DNA from: Collinsella sp.
GTDB lineage: Bacteria; Actinomycetota; Coriobacteriia; Coriobacteriales; Coriobacteriaceae
NCBI GenBank assembly: GCA_019424965.1
Contig: JAHYYL010000002.1
Location: 1 to 22,824 of the forward strand
Direction: 5' to 3'
DNA: 22,824 nucleotides
The translations under genes were made by a program, and so were the position numbers. Positions 6,972 to 14,479 of this stretch are shown piece by piece. The first letter of the stretch is position 1; each line of letters starts with the position of its first letter. Below the pieces are notes generated by a model, which ran no database searches, was not told the DNA's origin, and worked only from the letters and a program-made list of their open reading frames with translations.

Positions 6972-8249
6972 TTGTTTGAATGTGAACTGCCGTTTGACCA
7001 CAAGACGTTGCATCTGGAGCTTGAGGATAAGAACTTCGCGGGTGTGATGGAAGGTCATCAAAACGAGTTAAAGACCACGAAATCGCAGGAAGAGCTGGTG
7101 GAGGAGTCGCTTGTCAACCCTTATGGCTCGCCTTCGCTCGAGGAGCTTTGCGCTGGCAAGAAGGATATTGTCATTATTAGCTCCGACCATACGCGCCCCG
7201 TTCCCTCGCGTGTGACGATGCCTATTCTGCTGCATCACATCCATTCCGCTGCGCCCGAGGCTCGCGTGCGTATTTTGGTTGCTACGGGTATGCATCGTCC
7301 GTCGACGCACGAGGAGCTCGTCAACAAGTACGGCGAGGAAATTGTTGCCAACGAGGAAATCGTTATGCACGTCGCGACTGACGACAGCATGATGAAAAAG
7401 ATCGGCACCCTGCCTTCTGGTGGCGAGTGCATCATCAATAAGATTGCCGTCGATTGCGATCTGCTGCTTGCCGAGGGCTTTATTGAGCCGCACTTCTTTG
7501 CTGGTTTCTCCGGCAGCCGCAAGTCCGTCCTGCCTGGCATCGCCAGCTACAAGACCATCATGTACAACCACAACGGCCAGTTTGTGAACGATTCCCATTC
7601 GCGTGCCGGCAACCTGTGCCATAACCACGTGAGCGAGGACATGTTTGCCGCTGCCGAGATGGCTCACCTTGCCTTTGTGCTTAACGTGGTGCTCAACGGC
7701 AAGCACGAGGTCATTGGCTCCTTCGCCGGCGACATCCACAAGGCACACGAGGCTGGCTGCGAGTTCGTAAAGAGCCTTGCCGGCGTTGAGCCCGTCGAGT
7801 GCGAGATTGCCATCACCACCAACGGCGGCTACCCGCTCGACCAGAACATCTACCAGGCCGTGAAGGGCATGTGCGCTGCCGAGGCCACGCTTCCCGAGGG
7901 CGGTGTGATTATCGACGTTGCCGGTTGTGCCGACGGTCACGGTGGCGAGGGCTTCTATCACAACATCGCCGACAACGATCCGGCAGAGTTTGAGCGTGCC
8001 TGCATCGATCGTCCAAAGGACGAGACCCTGCCCGATCAGTGGACGAGCCAGATTTTCGCCCGCATCCTGGCACATCACCCTGTGATCATGGTTACCGACC
8101 TGTGCGATCACCAGATGATTAAGGATATGCACATGACGCCGGTCAACACCCTCGAGGAGGCGCTCAAGCTCGCCTTTGAGATGAAGGGTGCCGATGCCAA
8201 GGTGGCCGTCATTCCCGATGGCCTGGGCGTTGTCGTCGCTCAGCACTAG
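6972..8249 (+). CDS. larA: Nickel-dependent lactate racemase LarA
   Basis: Interconverts D- and L-lactate by hydride transfer to a pyridinium nickel-pincer cofactor covalently bound to a lysine. It has 425 residues against 424 in Lactiplantibacillus plantarum. With the TTG at 6972 as start, the residues known from that enzyme keep the same numbers: Arg75 in SSDHTRPVPS, His108 in ATGMHRPSTHEE, His174 and the cofactor-anchoring Lys184 in EPHFFAGFSGSRKSVLPG, and His200 in KTIMYNHNG. The numbering match and GGAAGAGG (6954-6961, 10 bases upstream) support this unusual start; no ATG lies nearby. The channel gene follows after 49 bases, so both probably share a transcript. LarB and LarC, needed for the cofactor, are encoded on the opposite strand. 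LarE is not in the window. Confidence 0.95.
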   Translation: MFECELPFDHKTLHLELEDKNFAGVMEGHQNELKTTKSQEELVEESLVNPYGSPSLEELCAGKKDIVIISSDHTRPVPSRVTMPILLHHIHSAAPEARVRILVATGMHRPSTHEELVNKYGEEIVANEEIVMHVATDDSMMKKIGTLPSGGECIINKIAVDCDLLLAEGFIEPHFFAGFSGSRKSVLPGIASYKTIMYNHNGQFVNDSHSRAGNLCHNHVSEDMFAAAEMAHLAFVLNVVLNGKHEVIGSFAGDIHKAHEAGCEFVKSLAGVEPVECEIAITTNGGYPLDQNIYQAVKGMCAAEATLPEGGVIIDVAGCADGHGGEGFYHNIADNDPAEFERACIDRPKDETLPDQWTSQIFARILAHHPVIMVTDLCDHQMIKDMHMTPVNTLEEALKLAFEMKGADAKVAVIPDGLGVVVAQH

Positions 8250-8298
8250 CGCGCGGCCTAAACGAATCGTTTATAACCGACAAGAAAGATAAGGTTTT

Positions 8299-9030
8299 AT
8301 GCTTACCAAACTCCTCTGCGAATTCGGCGCAACGGCCCTCATGATCATCTTTGGCGTGGGCGTACACTGCGATACCGTGCTTAAGGGCACCAAGTATCAG
8401 GGCTCCGGCCACATGTTTGCCATCACCACTTGGTCTTTTGGCATCTCGGTCTGCCTGTTTGTCTTTGGTGGCGCCGTGTGCATGAACCCGGCCATGGTGC
8501 TTGCCCAGTGCATCGTCGGTCTGGTGCCGTGGGGCAACTGCATCCCCTTCATGCTTGCCGATATGCTCGGCGGCTTTGTGGGTGCCGTTATCGCTTGGTT
8601 TATGTATGCCGATGAGTTCAAGGCTTCCGAAGGCGTCGTCGATCCCATTGCTCAGCGCAACATCTTCTCGACCAACCCCACCACCGAGGGCACGAACTAT
8701 GCCCGCAACTTCTTCTGCGAGGCTATCTGCACCTTCGTGTTCATCAGCGCCATCCTTGCTGCTGCTAGCCGTGCTGGTGAGAACGTTCTGTTGCTCGCCA
8801 TCTGCGTCGGTCTGATTGTCTGGGCCGTTGGCATGGGCATGGGCGGCATCACCGGCTTCGCCATGAACCAGGCACGTGACCTTGGTCCTCGCATGGCCTA
8901 TCAGGTGTTGCCGATTAAGAACAAGGCTGACAACAACTGGAAGTACGGCCTGCTCGTTCCTGGCATCGCTCCGTTTGTCGGTGCCGCTCTGGCTGCACTG
9001 TTTGTGCACGGTTTCTTGGGCATGTTCTAG
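8299..9030 (+). CDS. larD: MIP-family channel, probable lactic acid facilitator (LarD-like)
   Basis: A 243-residue membrane channel of the aquaporin/glycerol facilitator family with about six transmembrane helices. Its place right behind larA matches larD of lactobacilli, whose product passes D- and L-lactic acid. I use that name from context and family, not from a distinguishing residue. The first pore motif is CMNPAMVLAQ (NPA at 63-65), with Cys-Met where glycerol facilitators usually have His-Leu. The second is GFAMNQARDLGPR, with Asn-Gln-Ala (190-192) in place of Asn-Pro-Ala; Arg193, the selectivity-filter Arg, is kept. ATG 8299 has a modest AAGG signal. A palindromic element begins 24 bases after the stop, and the tetR-larCB operon converges from the other side. 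Confidence 0.85.
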   Translation: MLTKLLCEFGATALMIIFGVGVHCDTVLKGTKYQGSGHMFAITTWSFGISVCLFVFGGAVCMNPAMVLAQCIVGLVPWGNCIPFMLADMLGGFVGAVIAWFMYADEFKASEGVVDPIAQRNIFSTNPTTEGTNYARNFFCEAICTFVFISAILAAASRAGENVLLLAICVGLIVWAVGMGMGGITGFAMNQARDLGPRMAYQVLPIKNKADNNWKYGLLVPGIAPFVGAALAALFVHGFLGMF

Positions 9031-9054
9031 TCAAAGGACGGCTCTATAAGGTCC

Positions 9055-9179
9055 GGGCTCGGTAGGGGTTAACTTTCCAACGCGTCCTCGGACATGCAAA
9101 AAGGCTCGCTGCGCACTTTGTGCGGCGAGCCTTTTTGCGTCCTGCGGAGTGCGTTGGAAAGTTAACCCCTACCGAGCCC
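9055..9179. repeat. Variable-arm palindromic element, copy 2
   Basis: A 125-nt structure with the plan of copy 1. Perfect 29-bp outer arms lie at 9055-9083 and 9151-9179. The left internal strand is GTCCTCGGACATGC (9084-9097), followed by a 12-bp inner stem (9098-9109 with 9125-9136), the loop TGCGCACTTTGTGCG (9110-9124) and the right internal strand GCGTCCTGCGGAGT (9137-9150). The inner hairpin has five A before and five T after a GGCTCGC stem, so it can work as a Rho-independent terminator in both directions, fitting its place between convergent units. The outer arms share 17 of 29 bases with copy 1, and every difference is matched on the opposite arm. Confidence 0.85.
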
Positions 9180-9335
9180 TGGGCATTCTTGGCTGTGTTC
9201 GAACAAGCAACTCAACATATATATCTGAATTTGGATGGGAGGGGCTTGTTGCTGGTAGGGGCGTTGAAGCGTGAGTGAATCTTTGGGATGCGTGGCGCCT
9301 TGGGTTGGGGCGATGCTTTGGGATGAGGTTCTTAC
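9180..9335. other. Non-coding remainder between element copy 2 and the tetR stop
   Basis: No gene, promoter or clear hairpin is recognised here. On the plus strand it is G/T-rich (runs such as TGGGATG and GGTTGGGG) and it forms the 3' trailer of the tetR transcript. Confidence 0.5.
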
Positions 9336-9875
9336 TTAGTTGAAGAGGGGTTTTATGGCTGAGAGGTAGTCTTTGGCTACGTCCTCTTTTGGGGCTTGGA
9401 AGTTGTGCCAGGCCCACCATTGGACGGTGGCTACGAAGCTTGAGGCTATGTGGTGTAGTAGGAAACTGCGGTCCATGGTGCCGGCGGGGCCTGCGGGGCC
9501 GACGGGGACGGTTTCGGCTGCGCGCGACATGATGGTCTTGCGGAGACAGTCGGCGAAGACGCGTGAGCCGGCGCCGGCTACCAGTGCCCGTACACCCTGC
9601 CGACGATTCCAGAGGTTGTTGAGGATATGCTCGACCTGTACGAGTGGGTCATCGAGGGGCGTACCGTCATCGTCGAGGGCATGGGTGCAGATATCGCGCA
9701 CGAGCTCAGCGAGCAGGTCATCTTTGCTCTTGAAGAGCCCGTAGAACGTGGCCCGACCTACGTGGGCACGAGTGATGATGTCGCCGACGGTGATCTTGCC
9801 GTAGTCTTTCTCGCACAGGAGCTCGGAGAACGCCGTAACGATGGCAGCGCGGCTTTTTGCCTTGCGGGCATCCAT
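9336..9875 (-). CDS. TetR/AcrR-family regulator at the end of the lar cofactor operon
   Basis: A 179-residue TetR-type repressor. The N-terminal DNA-binding domain is clear: AIVTAFSELLCEKDYGKITV, then the helix-turn-helix around residues 27-46 ending in GRATFYGLFKSKDDL. The C-terminal ligand domain resembles the DhaS-like TetR_C_8 group and ends in WWAWHNFQAPKEDVAKDYL. ATG 9875 begins two bases after the larC stop (9878-9880), so translation is probably coupled. The longer open frame to 10088 only overlaps larC in another frame and is Arg-rich noise. Because it is co-transcribed with larB and larC, it may control the lar genes, perhaps through the inverted repeat at 11633-11666. The ligand is unknown. 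The known L. plantarum regulator LarR belongs to a different (CRP-FNR) family. Confidence 0.85.
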   Translation of the reverse strand: MDARKAKSRAAIVTAFSELLCEKDYGKITVGDIITRAHVGRATFYGLFKSKDDLLAELVRDICTHALDDDGTPLDDPLVQVEHILNNLWNRRQGVRALVAGAGSRVFADCLRKTIMSRAAETVPVGPAGPAGTMDRSFLLHHIASSFVATVQWWAWHNFQAPKEDVAKDYLSAIKPLFN

Positions 9876-9877
9876 GG

Positions 9878-10795
9878 CTATGCGTCCGCGTGAACGAGCA
9901 GGCAGCGGAGCGTACCGGAGCAACCTTCGTAGGGGCGTTTGCCGGCGCCGTAGCCGACGGCTTCGATGCGGTAGCGTGAGGGCAGTTGGTCGGACGTGCG
10001 CAGCGCGGTGACGATGGCGGCGCCCGTCGGCGTCACGAGCTCGCCGGCGACCGGTGCAGGCGCGAGGGCGATATTGCCCGCCTGGCACAGGTTGACGACA
10101 GCGGGGACGGGAATGGGCATGAGGCCGTGGGCACAGTGGATGGTGCCGTGACCCTCGGAGAGCGACTCGACCACGATGTCCTCAATACCAAGGTCGTCGA
10201 GGCAGATGGCGACAGAGCAGACGTCGACAATGGAGTCGACGGCGCCCACCTCGTGAAACAGGACGGTGTCGGGCGTTTTGCCGTGAGCCTTTGCCTCGGC
10301 ATCAGCGAGTACAGAAAAAATGGCGAGGGCACGACGCTTGGCACCATCGCTTAGCCGTGAGCCATCGATGATGGCGGTGACGTCTGCCAAAGAGCGGTGG
10401 TGATGGTGGTGGGCGTGATGATGGCCATCGTGGTCATGGCCGTGGGCCTCATGGTCATGCTCGTGGCAGTGCTCGTGTTCGTGCTCGCCATGATCATGGT
10501 GGTGGTGCTCATGCTCATGTGTGTGCTCGGTGCCCGCTTCGTTGCCGTAGAGCCAGGCCATGTCGTGGTCGTGGTTCTCGAGCTCCTCTGCCAGCTGAAC
10601 ATCAAAGTCGCAGGCGTCGATGCCATGCTTGTTTACGCGTGTAACGGCAATCTCAAAGCCGCCGACCGGCAGCGTGGCGAGCTGGTCGCGCAGATGCTCC
10701 TCGCTGGCGCCCAGGTCGAGCAGGGCCGCGACGGTCATGTCGCCGCTGATGCCCGAGGTGCCGTCGATGATAAGCGTGTGCTGATGGTTGGACAT
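9878..10795 (-). CDS. larC: Nickel-pincer cofactor protein LarC, LarC1 part only
   Basis: LarC inserts nickel into the pincer cofactor precursor (a CTP-dependent cyclometallase). This 305-residue protein has the LarC1 features: the N-terminal DGTSGISGDMTVAALLDLG, a long His-rich stretch (about residues 75-133, mostly His with Asp/Glu) able to hold Ni2+, then FHEVGAVDSIVD and HGLMPIPVPAV, ending at GYGAGKRPYEGCSGTLRCLL. Full LarC proteins are about 100 residues longer and carry a LarC2 domain, in L. plantarum reached by a programmed frameshift. Here the protein stops and tetR starts two bases on; I see no LarC2-like sequence in any frame downstream. Start ATG 10795 has TAAGGAG overlapping the larB stop. 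It is the middle gene of larB-larC-tetR. Confidence 0.9.
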   Translation of the reverse strand: MSNHQHTLIIDGTSGISGDMTVAALLDLGASEEHLRDQLATLPVGGFEIAVTRVNKHGIDACDFDVQLAEELENHDHDMAWLYGNEAGTEHTHEHEHHHHDHGEHEHEHCHEHDHEAHGHDHDGHHHAHHHHHRSLADVTAIIDGSRLSDGAKRRALAIFSVLADAEAKAHGKTPDTVLFHEVGAVDSIVDVCSVAICLDDLGIEDIVVESLSEGHGTIHCAHGLMPIPVPAVVNLCQAGNIALAPAPVAGELVTPTGAAIVTALRTSDQLPSRYRIEAVGYGAGKRPYEGCSGTLRCLLVHADA

Positions 10796-10805
10796 GAAAT
10801 GCTCC

Positions 10806-11588
10806 TTAGCGGGCGCAGGACGTGCCGGCGCTCAGATGATTGATAAGACTTGCCTGGTAGGCGGCACCAAAGCCGTTGTCGATATTGACGACCGAGACGC
10901 CGCTGGCGCAGGAGTTGAGCATGGCGAGCAGCGCGGCCACGCCACCAAAGTTCGCGCCGTAGCCCACGCTGGTGGGAACGGCGATGACTGGGCAACTCAC
11001 CAGGCCTCCGATGACGCTCGCCAGGGCGCCCTCCATGCCGGCGATGGCGATGACCACCTGTGCCTGGGCAAGTTCCTCGGCATGCGCAAGCAGGCGGTGC
11101 AGGCCGGCGACACCCACGTCGTAGAGGCGATCGACTTCGTTGCCGTAGAACTCGGCCGTCAACGCGGCTTCCTCGGCAACGGGCAGGTCGCTCGTGCCGG
11201 CGCAGGCGACGACGATGCGTCCGTTGCCGGTGGGGGAGGGCTTGCCGCCCGCGAGGGCGAGCTGGGCGTCCGGGACATATCCCAGGTCGATGCCGTTGCC
11301 GAGGAGCTCCGAGGTGCGGGCGGCCTTTTTGGCGTCCAGGCGTGTGACCAGGATGCGCTCCTGGCCGGCATCGCGCAGCGCTTCGATAATGGCGGCAATT
11401 TGCTCGGCGGTTTTACCGGCGCCGTAGACAACTTCGCCGGCTCCCTGGCGCACCCCGCGCGAAAGGTCGAGCTGCGCAAAGCCCAAATCGGCGGTCGGAG
11501 CCGTCTGGATGCGCGTGAGGGCGTCGGCAGGGGTGACTGCTCCGCCGGCAACATCGCTCAGCAGCTGCTCTAGATCTCGCTTATCCAT
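10806..11588 (-). CDS. larB: Nickel-pincer cofactor biosynthesis protein LarB
   Basis: LarB carboxylates nicotinic acid adenine dinucleotide at the pyridinium C5 and hydrolyses the phosphoanhydride, the first step to the nickel-pincer cofactor. It has 260 residues, a usual length. The C-terminal half is the PurE-like domain, with GTSDLPVAEEAALTAEFYGN, VIAIAGMEGALASVIGGL and PTSVGYGANFGG. The conserved Cys in LNSCASGVSVVNIDNGFGAA (Cys227) matches the residue that forms the covalent NaAD adduct. ATG 11588 is chosen over the longer frame because AAGGGA stands six bases upstream. It is the first gene of the minus-strand operon; larC follows after 10 bases. Confidence 0.93.
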   Translation of the reverse strand: MDKRDLEQLLSDVAGGAVTPADALTRIQTAPTADLGFAQLDLSRGVRQGAGEVVYGAGKTAEQIAAIIEALRDAGQERILVTRLDAKKAARTSELLGNGIDLGYVPDAQLALAGGKPSPTGNGRIVVACAGTSDLPVAEEAALTAEFYGNEVDRLYDVGVAGLHRLLAHAEELAQAQVVIAIAGMEGALASVIGGLVSCPVIAVPTSVGYGANFGGVAALLAMLNSCASGVSVVNIDNGFGAAYQASLINHLSAGTSCAR

Positions 11589-11632
11589 ATATGTTCCCTT
11601 CGACGGCGCAAAGTTTAGCACTCAAAGGGTAT

Positions 11633-11670
11633 GTTTCCGAACACTAAGACAGAATTGTTCGGAAACTATA
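11633..11670 (-). promoter_or_regulatory. larB promoter region with 11-bp inverted repeat
   Basis: GTTTCCGAACA (11633-11643) and TGTTCGGAAAC (11656-11666) are perfect inverted arms with a 12-nt spacer. On the minus strand a -10-like TATAGT (11665-11670) overlaps the outer arm, which would put the transcription start within or beside the repeat, a typical repressor site. It could instead be a weak serB terminator, but no T-run follows on that strand. Confidence 0.45.
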
Positions 11671-11702
11671 GGACAGACTGATTCAATTGCTAGACGGATT
11701 GG

Positions 11703-12338
11703 CTAGTCGCGCAGGATGATGTCCATGGCGAGCATCAGATTGCGCTCGTCGATGGCAAACGGGGCGGCCTCGCGCGTCTTGGGCTTGGCACAAAACGCGA
11801 TGCCCGTACCCGCGGCCTGAATCATGGGGATGTCGTTGGCGCCGTCACCGATCGCGACGGTGTGGGCCATGTCGACGCCGCACTCAACCGCCCAATCCAG
11901 CAGCTGGATGAGCTTGGACTCCTTGGTCACAATGTCTGCCGCCAGCTTGCCGGTGAGCTGGCCGTCCACGACCTCCAGACGATTGGCCAGGCAAAAGTCG
12001 ATGCCCGCGGCGGCCACGATCTTATCGGCGACCTCGTGGAAGCCGCCACTCACGACGCCGACCTTCCAGCCCTTGCTATGCGCCGAGCGCACAAGCTCCA
12101 GCGCGCCGGGGGTAAAGGTCACGCGCTCAAAGGTGCGCTCGAACACGCTCTCGTCCAAGCCGGCAAGCAGCCCCACGCGCTCCTCGAGCGCCTGCTTAAA
12201 GTCCAGTTCGCCGCGCATGGCGCGTTCGGTGATCTGCGCTACTTGCTCGCCCACGCCGGCCTCCTCGCCCAACAGGTCGATGACCTCTTGGTTGATGAGT
12301 GTGGAGTCGATATCCATAACGATGAGGCGTGCAGTCAT
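11703..12338 (-). CDS. serB: Phosphoserine phosphatase
   Basis: HAD-superfamily phosphatase for the last step of serine synthesis, L-phosphoserine to L-serine. It has 211 residues, so it is the short form without ACT domains. The nucleophile motif is MDIDSTLI (Asp9, with Asp11 as acid/base), followed at once by NQEVIDLLGEEAG as in SerB. Motif II is VVSGGF, motif III a Lys in KESKL, and motif IV AIGDGANDIPM. ATG 12338 has GGAAAGG six bases upstream; the longer frame to 12383 lacks a signal. It is divergent from aspS and lies upstream of larB on the same strand with a 114-base gap. Cofactor regulation is not evident. Function assignment is firm by motif, though other HAD phosphatases share parts of it. 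Confidence 0.92.
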   Translation of the reverse strand: MTARLIVMDIDSTLINQEVIDLLGEEAGVGEQVAQITERAMRGELDFKQALEERVGLLAGLDESVFERTFERVTFTPGALELVRSAHSKGWKVGVVSGGFHEVADKIVAAAGIDFCLANRLEVVDGQLTGKLAADIVTKESKLIQLLDWAVECGVDMAHTVAIGDGANDIPMIQAAGTGIAFCAKPKTREAAPFAIDERNLMLAMDIILRD

Positions 12339-12531
12339 GGCGGGCCTTTCCGAGTGCAGTTGTATTGGGGCACATTGTCGCACGTGGCACGCCTTGGCGA
12401 CGGCCGCGGTGCACCAATTGTTTCGTCTCCGTCAAGTCTTTGGGCATGAGCTACTTTTCCGCGGCACATCGACACAGGTGCGATAAGATAGAACGCCATG
12501 TCTGGCTGCGCGGTTTACGCAGGCTGGGCAA

Positions 12532-12573
12532 ATCTGTACGACGCCGCCCGGAACGACACGGGGCGGCACAGAT
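12532..12573 (+). promoter_or_regulatory. Two-part hairpin in the aspS leader
   Basis: ATCTGT (12532-12537) pairs with ACAGAT (12568-12573) and encloses a GCCGCCC/GGGCGGC stem. It ends five bases before AAGGAGG (12579-12585) of aspS. No T-run follows, and no T-box specifier or antiterminator bulge is recognised. It may affect ribosome access; evidence is structural only. Confidence 0.35.
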
Positions 12574-12594
12574 CCATAAAGGAGGATCACTGGT

Positions 12595-14382
12595 ATGAGC
12601 CAGACCCGTCCCATCGACGAGCATTCCATGCACACCCGTACCTGCGGCGAGCTTCGCCGCGAGAACGTGGGCGAAGAGGTCACCCTCACCGGTTGGGTGA
12701 GCCGTCGCCGCGACCACGGTGGCCTTATTTTCTGCGACCTTCGCGACCGTGAGGGCATCACGCAGCTCACCTTCGACCCCGAGCACTCCGACGGCGATGC
12801 TTTTAAGATCGCCGAGACCATGCGTCCCGAGTGGCCCATCAAGATCCACGGCGTCGTGCGCGCTCGTGGCGAGGAGACCACCAACACCAAGCTCGCGACC
12901 GGCGAGATCGAGGTCCTGACCGACCATGCCGAGGTGCTCAACACGTCCGTCACCCCGCCGTTCCAAATCGAGGACGGCATCGAGACCAGCGAGGACACCC
13001 GCCTGCGCTATCGCTATCTGGACCTTCGTCGTCCCGAGATGATGGCCAACCTCAAGCTGCGCTCCGACTTTACCTTTGCCATTCGCGAGGCGCTGCACAA
13101 CCGTGAGTTCATGGAGGTCGAGACGCCCTCCCTGTTCAAGTCTACGCCCGAGGGCGCCCGCGACTTCATCGTCCCCAGCCGCATCCAGCCGGGCAACTTC
13201 TACGCTCTGCCGCAGTCTCCGCAGCTCCTGAAGCAGCTGCTCATGGTCGGTGGCGTTGAGCGCTACTACCAGGTTGCCAAGTGCTTCCGCGACGAGGACC
13301 TGCGCGCCGACCGTCAGCCCGAGTTCACCCAGGTCGATATCGAGATGTCCTTCGTGGACCAGAACGACGTTATGAGCGCGCTCGAAGAGGTTCTTGCCGA
13401 TGCCTTCGGCCGCATGGGTGTCGAGATGCCCACGCCACTGCGTCGCATGAACTACTGGGAGGCCATGGACACCTATGGCTCCGACAAGCCCGATACCCGC
13501 TATGGCATGCACTTGGTCGACCTGACCGACATCTTCGCCAACTCCAAGTTCAAGGTCTTTGCGACTGCCGCGAACGAGGAGGGCTCTGTCGTCAAGGCCA
13601 TCAACGCCAAGGGCGCCGGTGCCTGGGCTCGCGCCAAGATTGATAAGCTTGCCGGCGTGGCCTCCACGTTTGGCGCCAAGGGCCTGGCCTGGATCGCATT
13701 CCGCGAGGACGGCTCCATCAACAGCCCCATCGTCAAGTTCTTCTCGGACGAGGAGATGGCCGCCCTGCGCGAGCGCATGGACGTCGAGCCCGGCGACCTT
13801 GTGATGTTCGCCGCCGGCCCGCGCCTGCTCTCCGACGAGATCCTGGGCGGCATGCGTTCCCACATGGCTAACGCGCTCGAGATCAAGCGCGAGGGCCACG
13901 ACTTCCTGTGGGTCGTCAACTTCCCGCTGTTCCACTGGGACGAGGACCGCAAGGCTTACGCTGCCGAGCACCAGCCCTTCACCCTGCCGACCGAGACCGA
14001 CATCGCCAAGATCGAGGCCAATCCGTTGGCAGCCGGTTCTTGCACCTACGACTTTGTCATGGACGGCTTTGAGGCCGGTGGTGGCGGCATGCGTATCCAC
14101 AACGCCGAGATGCAGATGTCCATGCTCAAGCTCTTGGGCTTCACCGAGGAGCGAGCCGAGTCGCAGTTCGGCTTCCTCATGGAGGCGCTCAAGTTTGGTG
14201 CACCCCCGATGGGTGGTTTTGCTCTGGGCCTGGACCGCGTGTGCATGCTGCTCACCGGTTCCGACTCCATCCGCGACGTCATGGCGTTCCCCAAGACGGC
14301 CAGCGGCTCCGACCTTATGTCGGGTGCTCCGAGTGCCGTTAGTGGCGCCCAGCTCAAGGACGTCAGCCTGCGCCTGATGTAG
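12595..14382 (+). CDS. aspS: Aspartyl-tRNA synthetase
   Basis: Class II synthetase charging tRNA-Asp; 595 residues, the bacterial-type length. The N-terminal OB-fold anticodon-binding domain begins at HTRTCGELRRENVGEEVTL. Conserved segments are RYRYLDLRRPEMM, the Asp-specific QSPQLLKQLLMVGGVERYYQ, motif 2 FRDEDLRADRQPEFTQ, the bacterial GAD insertion domain (about residues 290-420), and motif 3 GFALGLDRVCMLL. GAD is typical of bacterial AspRS. ATG 12595 has AAGGAGG nine bases upstream. I do not see the features that decide between discriminating and non-discriminating enzymes. It is a single-gene unit closed by a strong terminator. Confidence 0.97.
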   Translation: MSQTRPIDEHSMHTRTCGELRRENVGEEVTLTGWVSRRRDHGGLIFCDLRDREGITQLTFDPEHSDGDAFKIAETMRPEWPIKIHGVVRARGEETTNTKLATGEIEVLTDHAEVLNTSVTPPFQIEDGIETSEDTRLRYRYLDLRRPEMMANLKLRSDFTFAIREALHNREFMEVETPSLFKSTPEGARDFIVPSRIQPGNFYALPQSPQLLKQLLMVGGVERYYQVAKCFRDEDLRADRQPEFTQVDIEMSFVDQNDVMSALEEVLADAFGRMGVEMPTPLRRMNYWEAMDTYGSDKPDTRYGMHLVDLTDIFANSKFKVFATAANEEGSVVKAINAKGAGAWARAKIDKLAGVASTFGAKGLAWIAFREDGSINSPIVKFFSDEEMAALRERMDVEPGDLVMFAAGPRLLSDEILGGMRSHMANALEIKREGHDFLWVVNFPLFHWDEDRKAYAAEHQPFTLPTETDIAKIEANPLAAGSCTYDFVMDGFEAGGGGMRIHNAEMQMSMLKLLGFTEERAESQFGFLMEALKFGAPPMGGFALGLDRVCMLLTGSDSIRDVMAFPKTASGSDLMSGAPSAVSGAQLKDVSLRLM

Positions 14383-14405
14383 GCGAGCGGCTACCTATTG
14401 CCAGC

Positions 14406-14440
14406 AACGAGGGAAGGACGTGTGCCTTCCCTCGTTTTTT
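14406..14440 (+). terminator. Rho-independent terminator after aspS
   Basis: AACGAGGGAAGG (14406-14417) pairs perfectly with CCTTCCCTCGTT (14425-14436). The loop is 7 nt and the stem runs into TTTTTT. Confidence 0.93.
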
Positions 14441-14479
14441 ATGCGCGGGCGTTGCGAGGGCATAGGTTGACTGGGCGTC

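Noticed and set aside
9976..10088. Longer N-terminus for the TetR regulator
   Set aside because: The extra 71 codons overlap larC, are Arg-rich and lack a start signal. The helix-turn-helix protein starts naturally at 9875, two bases after the larC stop.
10379..10560. Possible simple repeat or frameshift tract in the His-rich region
   Set aside because: The region encodes a His/Asp/Glu stretch in frame with intact LarC sequence on both sides, as in other nickel-handling proteins. There is no sign of a frameshift.
10397..10843. 148-codon plus-strand frame rich in Val and Met opposite larC
   Set aside because: It is the antisense shadow of the His-codon run of larC (CAT/CAC read as ATG/GTG). 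No ribosome binding site; larC is clearly the real gene.
12481..12594. T-box riboswitch before aspS
   Set aside because: No recognisable T-box sequence, specifier loop or terminator/antiterminator pair is present; only a simple two-part hairpin.
12498..12752. 84-codon plus-strand frame overlapping the start of aspS
   Set aside because: It lies in another frame of the aspS 5' end, has no ribosome binding site and shows no family features. The upstream part is better explained as an mRNA leader with a hairpin.
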